From Endozoicomonas sp. 8E (GTDB taxonomy: Bacteria; Pseudomonadota; Gammaproteobacteria; Pseudomonadales; Endozoicomonadaceae), in contig NZ_CP120717.1 of NCBI RefSeq assembly GCF_032883915.1, positions 6,154,501 to 6,218,500 on the forward strand: a stretch of 64,000 bases of DNA, in the 5' to 3' direction. The notes beneath the pieces are model-generated. The model had not been told where the DNA came from. It ran no database searches and worked only from the letters and a program-made list of their open reading frames with translations. How positions within the stretch are numbered: position 1 is the stretch's first letter; every line of letters starts with the position of its first letter. Below, in pieces: positions 8,304 to 18,451 of this stretch. The translations under genes were made by a program, and so were the position numbers.

Positions 8304-11033
8304 ATTAAACGCTCACCCTTTGCGGCACTGCTGTTGCTACTGTGGTTAACTGTCATCTGTCAGGCCGAACCGTTGACAGGGCGTTTGATTGTCGAGCTTG
8401 AACAGAGTACAGGTTCTCTAAAAAAGAACGTCTCTATAAATCATGACCGGCATAAATGGACGGGCAGGCCATCAGGCATTGCCAACAAAAATGACTGCGC
8501 AGAACTCCATTGGGAACCCAAAAAAAAACGACACAGAGATTACAGTTACGGAATGAAAACCACCTTCATTGGGTCGATTTCGTGGCAATGGCTTTATGCC
8601 ACAAACCTACTGATTGCCTACGAACTGATCCTGACCAGCAAAGACACCCCTCCAAGCTCCATCCATTCCTTATGGTTTCTCGTTGTCGGCTGGCTGCTAA
8701 AAAGTTATCGGAACCCCGATTTATCGATGTTTAACCCTATTGGATATCAAGAGGCGGCATCTATTTTGACACAGATTTCAATCAACACTATGAAGCCTGG
8801 CGATGAACATGACCCACAACAAGGCCAGTCATCAGAATCATCCGGCCAGCAAACCGCACAATCCACCACTCACATTACAGGCTATTTCACCAGCCTACTG
8901 TATTCTGACTCTGCCGACGGTGAAGAGGCCCCTGAGCAGTATTCACATACTTTGGGCTTAAATTGTTTCGTCCATCCCTGTCATGGCGTTTGTCGATTCC
9001 GACCAGCTTCCGATTCATCCAGTTGCAACGCTACTAATGGGGTCGCCCCAGACTCAACGGGTGCAGGCGTACCTCATGCAACTGACACTTACCGGCAAGT
9101 AACCTGTAACGTGATCCTGATTGGAGAGAATGGCCAGCTGCTGCAATGCGGGAAGGTCTTCAAGAATGCTGAATCTCTATCAAGACACAAAAAAAGATTA
9201 CACACGGGGCAACAGACCTGTGATGTGACAGTAGTTGGGGAGGATGGGCAGCAGCAGTCATGCGGGATGGCCTGCAAGAATGTTAAAGTCCTGTCGAATC
9301 ACAAAAGAAGAGACCACACCGGAGCGCAAACCTGCCCTGAGTGCCAGAAGCCCCTGCCAAACGCTCAAGCCCTGTCGGTTCACAAAAGCGAATACCACAC
9401 CGGAGCACAAACCTGCCCTGAGTGCCAGAAGCCCCTGCCAAACGGGAAAGCCCTGTATATTCACAAAAGACAATACCACACCGGGCAACAAACCTGCCCT
9501 GAGTGCCAGAAGACCCTGCCAAACGCGAAAGCCCTGTCGAATCACAAAAGAAGAGACCACTCCGGAGCGCAAACCTGCCCTGAGTGCCAGAAGACCCTGC
9601 CGAACGCTCAAGCCCTGTCGGATCACAAAAGAAGAGACCACACCGGAGCGCAAACCTGCCCTAAGTGCCAGAAGACCCTGCCAAACGCGAAAGCCCTGTC
9701 GAATCACAAAAGCGAATACCACACCGGGCAACAAACCTGCCCTGAGTGCCAGAAGACCCTGCCAAACGCTCAAGCCCTGTCGGTTCACAAAAGAAGAGAC
9801 CACACCAAAGCGCAAACCTGCCCTGAGTGCCAGAAGCCCCTGCCAAACGCGAGTGCCCTGTCGGTTCACAAAAGCGAATACCACACCGGGCAACAAACCT
9901 GCCCTGAGTGCCAGAAGACCTTGCCAAACGCGAAGGCCCTGTCGGATCACAAAAGAAGAGACCACACCGGAGCGCAAACCTGCCCTGAGTGCCAGAAGAC
10001 CCTGCCAAACGCTCAAGCCCTGTCGAATCACAAAAGAAGAGACCACACCGGAGCGCAAACCTGCCCTCAGTGCCAGAAGAGACTGCCAAACGCTCAAGCC
10101 CTGTCGGATCACAAAAGAAGAGACCACACCGGAGCGCAAACCTGCCCTGAGTGCCAGAAAACCGTGCCAAACGCTCAAGCCCTGTCGGATCACAAAAGAA
10201 GAGACCACACCGGAGCGCAAACCTGCCCTGAGTGCCAGAAGACCCTGCCAAACGCGAAAGCCCTGTCGAATCACAAAAGAAGAGACCACACCGGAGCGCA
10301 AACCTGCCCTAAGTGCCAGAAAACCCTGCTAAACGCTCAAGCCCTGTCGGTTCACAAAAGAAGAGACCACACCAGAGCGCAAACCTGCCCTGAGTGCCAG
10401 AAGCCCCTGCCAAACGCGAAAGCCCTGTCGGTTCACAAAAGCGAATACCACACGGGGCGACAAACCTGCCCTGAGTGCCAGAAGACCCTGCCAAACGCGA
10501 AAGCCCTGCATGTTCACAAAAGAAGAGACCACACCGGAGCGCAAACCTGCCCTGAGTGCCAGAAGACCCTGCCAAACACAAAAGCCCTGTCGAATCACAA
10601 AAGCGAATACCACACCGGGCAACAAACCTGCCCTGAGTGCCAGAAGACCCTGCCAAACGCGAAAGCCCTGTCAGATCACAAAAGAAGAGACCACACCGGA
10701 GCGCAAACCTGCCCTGAGTGCCAGAAGACCCTCCCAAATGCTCAAGCCCTGTCGGTTCACAAAAGAAGAGACCACAGCGGAAAGCAAACCTGCCCTGAGT
10801 GCCAGAAGACCCTGCCAAACGCTCAAGCCCTGTCGGATCACAAAAGAAGAGACCACACCCGAGCACAAACCTGCCCTGAGTGCCAGAAGACCCTGCCAAA
10901 CGCGAAAGCCCTGTCGAATCACAGAAGGCAACACCGAAAACGTAAGATTGCTGATCTGGACAAGGACAATGAAATCAGTCCTCCGGCAGATAAAGTGAAT
11001 AAGTCTGATTACCGGGAGAAACTGTCGGACTAA
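8301..11033 (+). CDS. L5: exported C2H2 zinc-finger array protein, 2 long + 20 short fingers
   Basis: Largest array in the window, about 910 aa. The N-terminal domain lacks four residues found in L2-L4 (L-T-Q-G-D-H-P shortened to L-T-Q), a deletion shared with L6-L8. It keeps P-K-K-K-R-H-R and C-X4-C-X3-C. The twenty short fingers occupy about 9330-10949. All +6 codons end in T and encode V, I, N or D. Finger 2 is unusual (N-G-K-A-L-Y-I-H, inter-His K-R-Q-Y). Fingers 10 and 11 have R-L-P and T-V-P in place of T-L-P. The basic tail and K-L-S-D end are intact. No frameshift seen. Confidence 0.88.
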   Translation: MIKRSPFAALLLLLWLTVICQAEPLTGRLIVELEQSTGSLKKNVSINHDRHKWTGRPSGIANKNDCAELHWEPKKKRHRDYSYGMKTTFIGSISWQWLYATNLLIAYELILTSKDTPPSSIHSLWFLVVGWLLKSYRNPDLSMFNPIGYQEAASILTQISINTMKPGDEHDPQQGQSSESSGQQTAQSTTHITGYFTSLLYSDSADGEEAPEQYSHTLGLNCFVHPCHGVCRFRPASDSSSCNATNGVAPDSTGAGVPHATDTYRQVTCNVILIGENGQLLQCGKVFKNAESLSRHKKRLHTGQQTCDVTVVGEDGQQQSCGMACKNVKVLSNHKRRDHTGAQTCPECQKPLPNAQALSVHKSEYHTGAQTCPECQKPLPNGKALYIHKRQYHTGQQTCPECQKTLPNAKALSNHKRRDHSGAQTCPECQKTLPNAQALSDHKRRDHTGAQTCPKCQKTLPNAKALSNHKSEYHTGQQTCPECQKTLPNAQALSVHKRRDHTKAQTCPECQKPLPNASALSVHKSEYHTGQQTCPECQKTLPNAKALSDHKRRDHTGAQTCPECQKTLPNAQALSNHKRRDHTGAQTCPQCQKRLPNAQALSDHKRRDHTGAQTCPECQKTVPNAQALSDHKRRDHTGAQTCPECQKTLPNAKALSNHKRRDHTGAQTCPKCQKTLLNAQALSVHKRRDHTRAQTCPECQKPLPNAKALSVHKSEYHTGRQTCPECQKTLPNAKALHVHKRRDHTGAQTCPECQKTLPNTKALSNHKSEYHTGQQTCPECQKTLPNAKALSDHKRRDHTGAQTCPECQKTLPNAQALSVHKRRDHSGKQTCPECQKTLPNAQALSDHKRRDHTRAQTCPECQKTLPNAKALSNHRRQHRKRKIADLDKDNEISPPADKVNKSDYREKLSD

Positions 11034-11079
11034 TAGCTGTCAACGCCTTATCAGTCTCTGGTCTTGTGACGACTACAAA

Positions 11080-11120
11080 CTATCCTTCCTCTCTGTAAAC
11101 CAGAAGACAAGGATAGAATT
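11080..11120 (+). promoter_or_regulatory. Leader hairpin and Shine-Dalgarno of L6
   Basis: CTATCCTT (11080-11087) / AAGGATAG (11109-11116), perfect; ATT start at 11118. Confidence 0.6.
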
Positions 11121-13768
11121 ATTAAACGCTCACTCTTTGCGACACTGCTGTTGCTACTGTGGTTAACTGTCATCTGTCAGGCCGAACCGTTGACAGGGCG
11201 TTTGATTGTCGAGCTTGAACAGAGTACAGGTTCTCAAAAAAAGAACGTCTCTGTAAATCATGACCGGCATAAACGGACGGGCAGGCCATCAGGCATTGCC
11301 GACAAAAATGACTGCGCAGAACGACATTGGGAACCCAAAAAAAAACGACACGGAAATTACAGTTACGGAATGAAAACCACCTTCATTGGGTCTATTTCAT
11401 GGCAATGGCTTTATGCCACAAACCTACTGATTGCCTGCGGACTGATCCTGACCAGCGAAGCCCCCCCTCCAAGCTCCACCCATTCCTTATGGTTTCTCGT
11501 TGTCGGCTGGCTGCTAAAAAGTTATTGGAACCCCGATTTATCGATGTTTAACCCTATTGGACATCAAGAGGCGGCATCTATTTTGACACAGATTGCAATC
11601 AACACTATGAAGCCTGGCGATGAACATGACCCACAACAAGGCCAGTCATCAGAATCATCCGGCCAGCAAACCGCACAATCCACCACTCACATTAGAGGCT
11701 ATTTCACCAGCCTACTGTATTCTGACTCTGCCGACGATGAAGAGGCCCCTGAGCAGTATTCACATACTTTGGGCTTAAATTGTTTCATCCATCCCTGTCA
11801 TGGCGTTTGTCGATTCCGACCAGCTTCTGATTCATCCAGTTGCAACGCTACTAATGGGGTCGCCCCAGATTCAACGGGTGAAGGCGTACCTCATACAACT
11901 GACCCTTACGGGCAAGCAACCTGTAACGTGATCCTGATTGGAGAGAATGGCCAGCTGCTGCAATGCGGGAAGGTCTTCAAGAATGCTGAATCTCTATCAA
12001 GACACAAAAAAGGATTACACACGGGGCAACAAACCTGTGATGTGACAGTAGTTGGGGAGGATGGTCAGCAGCAATCATGCGGGATGGCCTGCAAGAATGC
12101 TAAAGCCCTGTCGAATCACAAAAGAAGAGACCACTCCGGAGTGCAAACCTGCCCTGAGTGCCAGAAGACTCTGCCAAACGCGATTGCCCTGTCGAATCAC
12201 AAAAGAAGAGACCACTCCGGAGCGCAAACCTGCCCTGAGTGCCAGAAGACCCTGCCAAACGCTCAAGCCCTGTCGGTTCACAAAAGAAGAGACCACACCG
12301 GAGCGCAAACCTGCCCTGAGTGCCGGAAGACCCTGCCAAACGCGATTACCCTGTCGGATCACAAAAGAAGAGACCACACCGGAGCGCAAACCTGCCCTGA
12401 GTGCCAGAAGACCCTGCCAAACGCTCAAGCCCTGTCGGTTCACAAAAGAAGAGACCACACCAGAGCGCAAACCTGCCCTGAGTGCCAGAAGCCCCTGCCA
12501 AACGCGAGTGCCCTGTCGGTTCACAAAAGTGAATACCACACCGGGCAACAAACCTGCCCTGAGTGCCAGAAGACCCTGCCAAACGCGAAGGCCCTGTCGG
12601 ATCACAAAAGAAGAGACCACACCCGAGCGCAAACCTGCCCAGAGTGCCAGAAGACCCTGCCAAACGCGAAAGCCCTGACGGATCACAAAAGAAAAACCAC
12701 ACCGGAGCGCAAACCTGCCCTGAGTGCCAGAAGACCCTGCCAAACGCTCAAGCCCTGTCGGGTCACAAAAGAAGAGACCACACCGGAGCACAAATCTGCC
12801 CTGAGTGCCAGAAGACCCTGCCAAACGCGAAAGCCTTGTCGGTTCACAAAAGCGAATACCACACCGGGCAACAAACCTGCCCTGAGTGCCAGAAGACCCT
12901 GCCAAACGCGAAAGCCCTGTCGGTTCACAAAAGAAGAGAACACACCGGAGCGCAAACCTGCCCTGAGTGCCAGAATACCCTGCCGAACGCGAAAGCCCTG
13001 TCGAATCACAAAAGCGAATACCACACCGGGCAACAAACCTGCCCTGAGTGCCAGAAGACCCTGCCGAACGCGAAAGCCCTGTCGAATCACAAAAGCGAAT
13101 ACCACACCGGGCAACAAACCTGCCCTGAGTGCCAGAAGACCCTGCCAAACGCTCAAGCCCTGTCGCGTCACAAAAGAAGAGACCACACCAAAGCGCAAAC
13201 CTGCCCTGAGTGCCAGAAGACCCTGCCAAACGCGAAAGCCCTGTCAGATCACAAAAGAAGAGACCACACCGGAGCGCAAACCTGTCCTGAGTGCCAGAAG
13301 ACCCTGCCAAATGCTCAAGCCCTGTCGGTTCACAAAAGAAGAGACCACACCGGAGCGCAGACCTGCCCTGAGTGCCAGAAGACCCTGCCAAACGCGAGAG
13401 CCCTGTCGATTCACAAAAGAAGAGACCACACCGGAGCGCAAACCTGTCCTGAGTGCCAGAAGACCCTGCCAAACGCTCAAGCCCTGTCGGATCACAAAAC
13501 AAAATACCACACCGGAGCGCAAACCTGCCCTGAGTGCCAGAAGACCCTGCCAAACGCTCAAGCCCTGTCGGATCACAAAAGAAGAGACCACACCGGAGCG
13601 CAAACCTGCCCTGAGTGCCAGAAGACCCTGCCAAACGCTCAAGGCCTCTCGAGTCACAGAAGGCAACACCGAAAACGTAAGATTGCTGATCTGGACAAGG
13701 ACAATGAAATCAGTCCTCCGGCAGATAAAGTGAATAAGTCTGATTATCGGGAGGAACTGTCGGACTAA
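11118..13768 (+). CDS. L6: C2H2 zinc-finger array protein, 2 long + 19 short fingers, frameshifted in finger 8
   Basis: The N-terminal half is complete, with the four-residue deletion seen in L5. The frame breaks at about 12690-12696. The homologous finger of L3 has six A's (A-A-A-A-A-A-C-C) where L6 has five. Uncorrected, the protein runs in the alternative repeat frame to 13733. Corrected, it continues as fingers to the normal stop at 13768, ending in E-L-S-D. Fingers 5-8 duplicate L3 fingers 10-13, so the A6/A5 difference can be read directly between the two copies. A changing A-run could switch the C-terminal half on and off, but decay or assembly error is equally possible. Start and signal peptide as in L2. 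Confidence 0.8.
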
Positions 13769-13814
13769 TAGCTGTCAACGCCTTATCAGTCTCTGGCCTT
13801 GTGACGACTATAAA

Positions 13815-13855
13815 CTATCCTTCCCCTCTGTGAACCAGAAGGCAAGGATAGAATT
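13815..13855 (+). promoter_or_regulatory. Leader hairpin and Shine-Dalgarno of L7
   Basis: CTATCCTT (13815-13822) / AAGGATAG (13844-13851); ATT start at 13853. Loop bases differ slightly from L2 (TTCCCCTCTGTGAACC). Confidence 0.58.
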
Positions 13856-15772
13856 ATTAAACGCTCACTCTTTGCGGCACTGCTATTGCTACTGTGGTTA
13901 ACTGTCATCTGTCAGGCCGAACCGTTGACAGGGCGTTTGATTGTCGAGCTTGAACAGAGTACAGGTTCTCAAAACAAGAACGTCTCTATAAATCATGACC
14001 GGTATAAATGGACGGGCAGGCCATCAGGCATTGCCGACAAAAATGACTGCGCAGAACGACATTGGGAACCCAAAAAAAAACGACACAGAGATTACAGTTA
14101 CGGAATGAAAACCACCTTCATTGGGTCTATTTCGTGGCAATGGCTTTATGCCACAAACCTACTGATTGCCTACGGACTGATCCTGACCAGCAAAGCCCCC
14201 CCTCCAAGCTCCACCCACTCCTTATGGTTTCTCGTTGTCGGCTGGCTGCTAAAAAGTTATTGGAACCCCGATTTATCGATGTTTAACCCTATTGGACATC
14301 AAGAGGCGGCATCTATTTTGACACAGATTGCAATCAACACTATGAAGCCTGGCGATGAACATGACCCACAACAAGGCCAGTCATCAGAATCATCCGGCCA
14401 GCAAACTGCTCAATCCACCACTCACATTAGAGGCTATTTCACCAGCCTACTGTATTCTGACTCTGCCGACGATGAAGAGGCCCCTGAGCAGTATTCACAT
14501 ACTTTGAGCTTAAATTGTTTCATCCATCCCTGTCATGGTGTTTGTCGATTCCGACCAGCTTCCGATTCATCCAGTTGCAACGCTACTAATGGGGTCGCCC
14601 CAGACTCAACGGGTGCAGGCGTACCTCATGCAACTGACCCTTACGGGCAAGCAACCTGTAACGTGATCCTGATTGGAGAGAATGGCCAGCTGCTGCAATG
14701 CGGGAAGGTCTTCAAGAATGCTGAATCTCTATCAAGACACAAAAAAGGATTACACACGGGGCAACAAACCTGTGATGTGACAGTAGTTGGGGAGGATGGT
14801 CAGCAGTGGTCATGCGGGACGGTCTGCAAAAATACTATAGTCCTGTCGAATCACAAAAGAAGAGACCACACCGGAGCGCAAACCTGCTCTGAGTGCCAAA
14901 AGACCCTGCCAAACACGAAAGCCCAGTCGGATCACAAAACAAAATACCACACCGGAGCGCAAACCTGCCCTGAGTGCCAGAGGACTCTGCTAAACGCGAA
15001 AGCCCTGTCAGATCACAAAAGAAGAGACCACTCCGGAGCGCAAACCTGCCCTGAGTGCCAGAAGACCCTGCCAAACGCGAGTGCGCTGTCGGTTCACAAA
15101 AGCGAATACCACACCGGGCAACAAACCTGCCCTGAGTGCCAGAAGACCCTGCCAAACGCGAAAGCCCTGTCGAATCACAAAAGAAGAGACCACACCGGAG
15201 CGCAAACCTGCCCTGAGTGCCAGAAGACCCTGCCAAACGCGAGTGCCCTGTCGGTTCACAAAAGAAGAGACCACACCGGAGCGCAAACCTGCCCTGAGTG
15301 CCAGAAGCCTCTGCCAAACGCGAAAGCCCTGTCGGTTCACAAAACAAAATACCACACCGGAGCGCAAACCTGCCCTGAGTGCCAGAAGACCCTGCCAAAC
15401 ACGAAAGCCCTGGCGGATCACAAAAGAAGAGACCACACCGGAGCGCAAACCTGCCCTGAGTGCCAGAAGACCCTGCCAAACGCGAAAGCCTTGTCGGTTC
15501 ACAAAAGCGAATACCACACCGGGCAACAAACCTGCCCTGAGTGCCAGAAGACCCTGCCAAACGCGAAAGCCCTGTCGGTTCACAAAAGAAGGGACCACAC
15601 CGGAGCGCAAATCCGCCCTGAGTCCCAGAAGACCCTGCCAAACGCGAAAGCCCTCTCGAGTCACAGAAGGCAACACCGAAAACGTAAGATTGCTGATCTG
15701 GACAAGGACAATGAAATCAGTCCTCCAGATAAAGTGAATAAGTCTGATTACCGGGAGAAACTGTCGGACTAA
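13853..15772 (+). CDS. L7: exported C2H2 zinc-finger array protein, 2 long + 10 short fingers
   Basis: Shortest complete member of the left group, about 639 aa; the short array spans about 14882-15691. Signal peptide, P-K-K-K-R-H-R, hydrophobic segments and C-X4-C-X3-C are as in L5. The second long finger begins to diverge (W-S-C-G-T-V-C-K-N-T-I-V-L), a form shared with L9. The final finger reads I-R-P-E-S, losing both zinc Cys residues while keeping the helix and His pair. The acidic tail is one residue shorter than in L2 (P-P-D-K instead of P-P-A-D-K). Ends with a double stop. Confidence 0.88.
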   Translation: MIKRSLFAALLLLLWLTVICQAEPLTGRLIVELEQSTGSQNKNVSINHDRYKWTGRPSGIADKNDCAERHWEPKKKRHRDYSYGMKTTFIGSISWQWLYATNLLIAYGLILTSKAPPPSSTHSLWFLVVGWLLKSYWNPDLSMFNPIGHQEAASILTQIAINTMKPGDEHDPQQGQSSESSGQQTAQSTTHIRGYFTSLLYSDSADDEEAPEQYSHTLSLNCFIHPCHGVCRFRPASDSSSCNATNGVAPDSTGAGVPHATDPYGQATCNVILIGENGQLLQCGKVFKNAESLSRHKKGLHTGQQTCDVTVVGEDGQQWSCGTVCKNTIVLSNHKRRDHTGAQTCSECQKTLPNTKAQSDHKTKYHTGAQTCPECQRTLLNAKALSDHKRRDHSGAQTCPECQKTLPNASALSVHKSEYHTGQQTCPECQKTLPNAKALSNHKRRDHTGAQTCPECQKTLPNASALSVHKRRDHTGAQTCPECQKPLPNAKALSVHKTKYHTGAQTCPECQKTLPNTKALADHKRRDHTGAQTCPECQKTLPNAKALSVHKSEYHTGQQTCPECQKTLPNAKALSVHKRRDHTGAQIRPESQKTLPNAKALSSHRRQHRKRKIADLDKDNEISPPDKVNKSDYREKLSD

Positions 15773-15828
15773 TAGCTGTCAACGTCTTATCAATCTCTGG
15801 CCTTGTGACGACTACAAACTATCCTTCC

Positions 15829-15859
15829 TCTCTGTAAACCAGAAGACAAGGATAGAATT
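15829..15859 (+). promoter_or_regulatory. Leader hairpin and Shine-Dalgarno of L8
   Basis: CTATCCTT (15829-15836) / AAGGATAG (15848-15855); ATT start at 15857. Confidence 0.58.
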
Positions 15860-18364
15860 ATTAAACGCTCACCCTTTGCGGCACTGCTGTTGCTACTTTG
15901 GTTAACTGTCATCTGTCAGGCCGAACCGTTGACAGGGCGTTTGATTGTCGAGCTTGAACAGAGTGCAGGTTCTCAAAAAAAGAACGTCTCTGTAAATCAT
16001 GACCGGCATAAACGGACGGGCAGGCCATCAGGCATTGCCGACAAAAATGACTGCGCAGAACGACATTGGGAACCCAAAAAAAAACGACAAAGAGATTACA
16101 GTTACGGAATGAAAGCCACCTTCATTGGGTCTATTTCGTGGCAATGGCTTTATGCCACAAACCTACTGACTGCCTACGGACTGATCCTGAGCAGCGAAGA
16201 CACCCCTCCAAGCTCCACCCATTCCTTATGGTTTCTCGTTGTCGGCTGGCTGCTAAAAAGTTATTGGAACCCCGATTTATCGATGTTTAACCCTATTGGA
16301 CATCAAGAGGCGGCATCTATTTTGACACAGATTGCAATCAACACTATGAAACCTGGCGATGAACATGACCAACAACAAGGCCAGTCATCAGAATCATCCG
16401 GCCAGCAAGCCGCACAATCCACCACTCACATTACAGGCTATTTCACCAGCCTACTGTTTTCTGACTCTGCCGACGGTGAAGAGGCCCCTGAGCAGTATTC
16501 CCATACTTTGGGCTTAAATTGTTTCGTCCACCCCTGTCATGGCTTTTGTCGATTCCGACCAGCTTCCGATTCATCCAATAGCGGAGCGCAGGACTATGAA
16601 GCAAGTTCGACAAACCACACAGGAGCGGCACCCGGACAAAGCTCATGCCCCGATTTGGCTCATTCATACTGTTATAGTTGCAACTCTACTAATGGGGTCG
16701 CCTCAGACTCAACGGCTGCAGGTGTACCTCATACAACTGACCCTTACCGGCAAGTAACCTGTAACGTAATCCTGATTGGAGAGAATGGCCAGCTGCTGCA
16801 ATGCGGGAAGGTCTTCAAGAATGCTGAATCTCTATCAAGACACAAAAAAAGATTACACACGGGGCAACAAACCTGTGATGTGACAGTAGTTGGGGAGGAT
16901 GGTCAGCAGCAGTCATGCGGGACGGCCTGCAAGAATGCTAAAGCCCTGTCGAATCACAAAAGAAGAGACCACACCGGAGCGCAAACCTGCCCTAAGTGCC
17001 AGAAGATCCTGCCAAACGCGAAAGCCCTGTATGTTCACAAAAGCGAATACCACACAGGGCAACAAACCTGCTCTGAGTGCCAGAAGACCCTGCCAAACGC
17101 GAAATCCCTGTATGTTCACAAAAGAAGAGGCCACACCGGAGCGCAAGCCTGCCCTGTGTGCCAGAAGACCCTGCCAAACGCGAGTGCCCTGTCGGTTCAT
17201 AAAAGCGAATACCACACCGGGCAACAAACCTGCCCTGAGTGCCAGAAGGCCCTGCCAAACGCGAAAGCCCTGTCGGATCACAAAAGAAGAGACCACACCG
17301 GAGCGCAAACCTGCCCTGAGTGCCAGAAGACCCTGCCAAATGCTCAAGCCCTGTCGGTTCACAAAACAAAACACCACACCGGAGCGCAAACCTGCCCTGA
17401 GTGCCAGAAGACCCTGCCAAACGCGAAAGCCCTGTCGGTTCACAAAAGAAGAGACCACACCGGAGCGCAAACCTGCCCTGAGTGCCAGAAGACCCTGCCA
17501 AATGCTCAAGCCCTGTCGGTTCACAAAACAAAATACCACACCGGAGCGCAAACCTGCCCTGAGTGCCAGAAGACCCTGCCAAACGCGAAAGCCCTGTCAG
17601 ATCACAAAAGAAGAGAACACACCGGAGCGCAAACCTGTCCTGAGTGCCAGAAGACCCTGTCAACCGCTCAAGCCCTGTCGGATCACAAAACAAAATACCA
17701 CACCGGAGCGCAAATCTGCCCTGAGTGCCAGAAGACCCTGCCAAACGCGAATGCCCTGTCGGATCACAAAAGAAGAGATCACACCGAAGCGCAAACCTGC
17801 CCTGAGTGCCAGAAGACCCTGCCAAACGCGAGTGCCCTGTCGGTTCACAGAAGCGAATACCACACCGGGCAACAAACCTGCCCTGAGTGCCAGAAGACCC
17901 TGCCAAACGCGAGAGCCCTGTCGATTCACAAAAGAAGAGACCACACCGGAGCGCAAACCTGCCCTGAGTGCCAGAAGACCCTGCCAAACGCGAGAGCCCT
18001 GTCGGATCACAAAACAAAATACCACACCGGAGCGCAAACCTGTCCTGAGTGCCAGAAGACCCTGCCAAACGCTCAAGCCCTGTCGGATCACAAAAGAAGA
18101 GACCACACCGGAGCGCAAACCTGCCCTGAGTGCCAGAAGACCCTGCCAAACGCGAAAGCCCTGTCGGTTCACAAAAGAAGAGACCACACCGGAGCGCAAA
18201 CCTGCCCTGAGTGCCAGAAGACCCTGCCAAACGCTCAAGGCCTCTCGAGTCACAGAAGGCAACACCGAAAACGTAAGATTGCTGATCTGGACAAGGACAA
18301 TGAAATCAGTCCTCCGGCAGATAAAGTGAATAAGTCTGATTATCGGGAGGAACTGTCGGACTAA
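15857..18364 (+). CDS. L8: exported C2H2 zinc-finger array protein with extra Cys cluster, 2 long + 16 short fingers
   Basis: About 835 aa. Unlike the other left-group members it keeps about 29 extra residues after C-X4-C-X3-C. These contain S-S-C-P-D-L-A-H-S-Y-C-Y-S-C, matching the C-P-H-L-X-(D/N)-G-X-C-X2-C cluster of the long-finger genes. L8 therefore looks like the ancestral layout, and the others have an internal deletion. The basic patch is P-K-K-K-R-Q-R. The short array (about 16985-18280) includes rarer helix residues: S-L-Y-V-H, S-T-A-Q-A, and R at +2 in two fingers. One inter-His segment is K-T-K-H. The tail ends E-L-S-D as in L6. Confidence 0.88.
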   Translation: MIKRSPFAALLLLLWLTVICQAEPLTGRLIVELEQSAGSQKKNVSVNHDRHKRTGRPSGIADKNDCAERHWEPKKKRQRDYSYGMKATFIGSISWQWLYATNLLTAYGLILSSEDTPPSSTHSLWFLVVGWLLKSYWNPDLSMFNPIGHQEAASILTQIAINTMKPGDEHDQQQGQSSESSGQQAAQSTTHITGYFTSLLFSDSADGEEAPEQYSHTLGLNCFVHPCHGFCRFRPASDSSNSGAQDYEASSTNHTGAAPGQSSCPDLAHSYCYSCNSTNGVASDSTAAGVPHTTDPYRQVTCNVILIGENGQLLQCGKVFKNAESLSRHKKRLHTGQQTCDVTVVGEDGQQQSCGTACKNAKALSNHKRRDHTGAQTCPKCQKILPNAKALYVHKSEYHTGQQTCSECQKTLPNAKSLYVHKRRGHTGAQACPVCQKTLPNASALSVHKSEYHTGQQTCPECQKALPNAKALSDHKRRDHTGAQTCPECQKTLPNAQALSVHKTKHHTGAQTCPECQKTLPNAKALSVHKRRDHTGAQTCPECQKTLPNAQALSVHKTKYHTGAQTCPECQKTLPNAKALSDHKRREHTGAQTCPECQKTLSTAQALSDHKTKYHTGAQICPECQKTLPNANALSDHKRRDHTEAQTCPECQKTLPNASALSVHRSEYHTGQQTCPECQKTLPNARALSIHKRRDHTGAQTCPECQKTLPNARALSDHKTKYHTGAQTCPECQKTLPNAQALSDHKRRDHTGAQTCPECQKTLPNAKALSVHKRRDHTGAQTCPECQKTLPNAQGLSSHRRQHRKRKIADLDKDNEISPPADKVNKSDYREELSD

Positions 18365-18410
18365 TAGCTGTCAACGCCTTATCAGTCTCTGGCCTTGTGA
18401 CGACTACAAA

Positions 18411-18451
18411 CTATCCTTCCTCTCTGTAAACCAGTAGGCAAGGATAGAATT
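18411..18451 (+). promoter_or_regulatory. Leader hairpin and Shine-Dalgarno of L9
   Basis: CTATCCTT (18411-18418) / AAGGATAG (18440-18447); ATT start at 18449. Confidence 0.6.
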
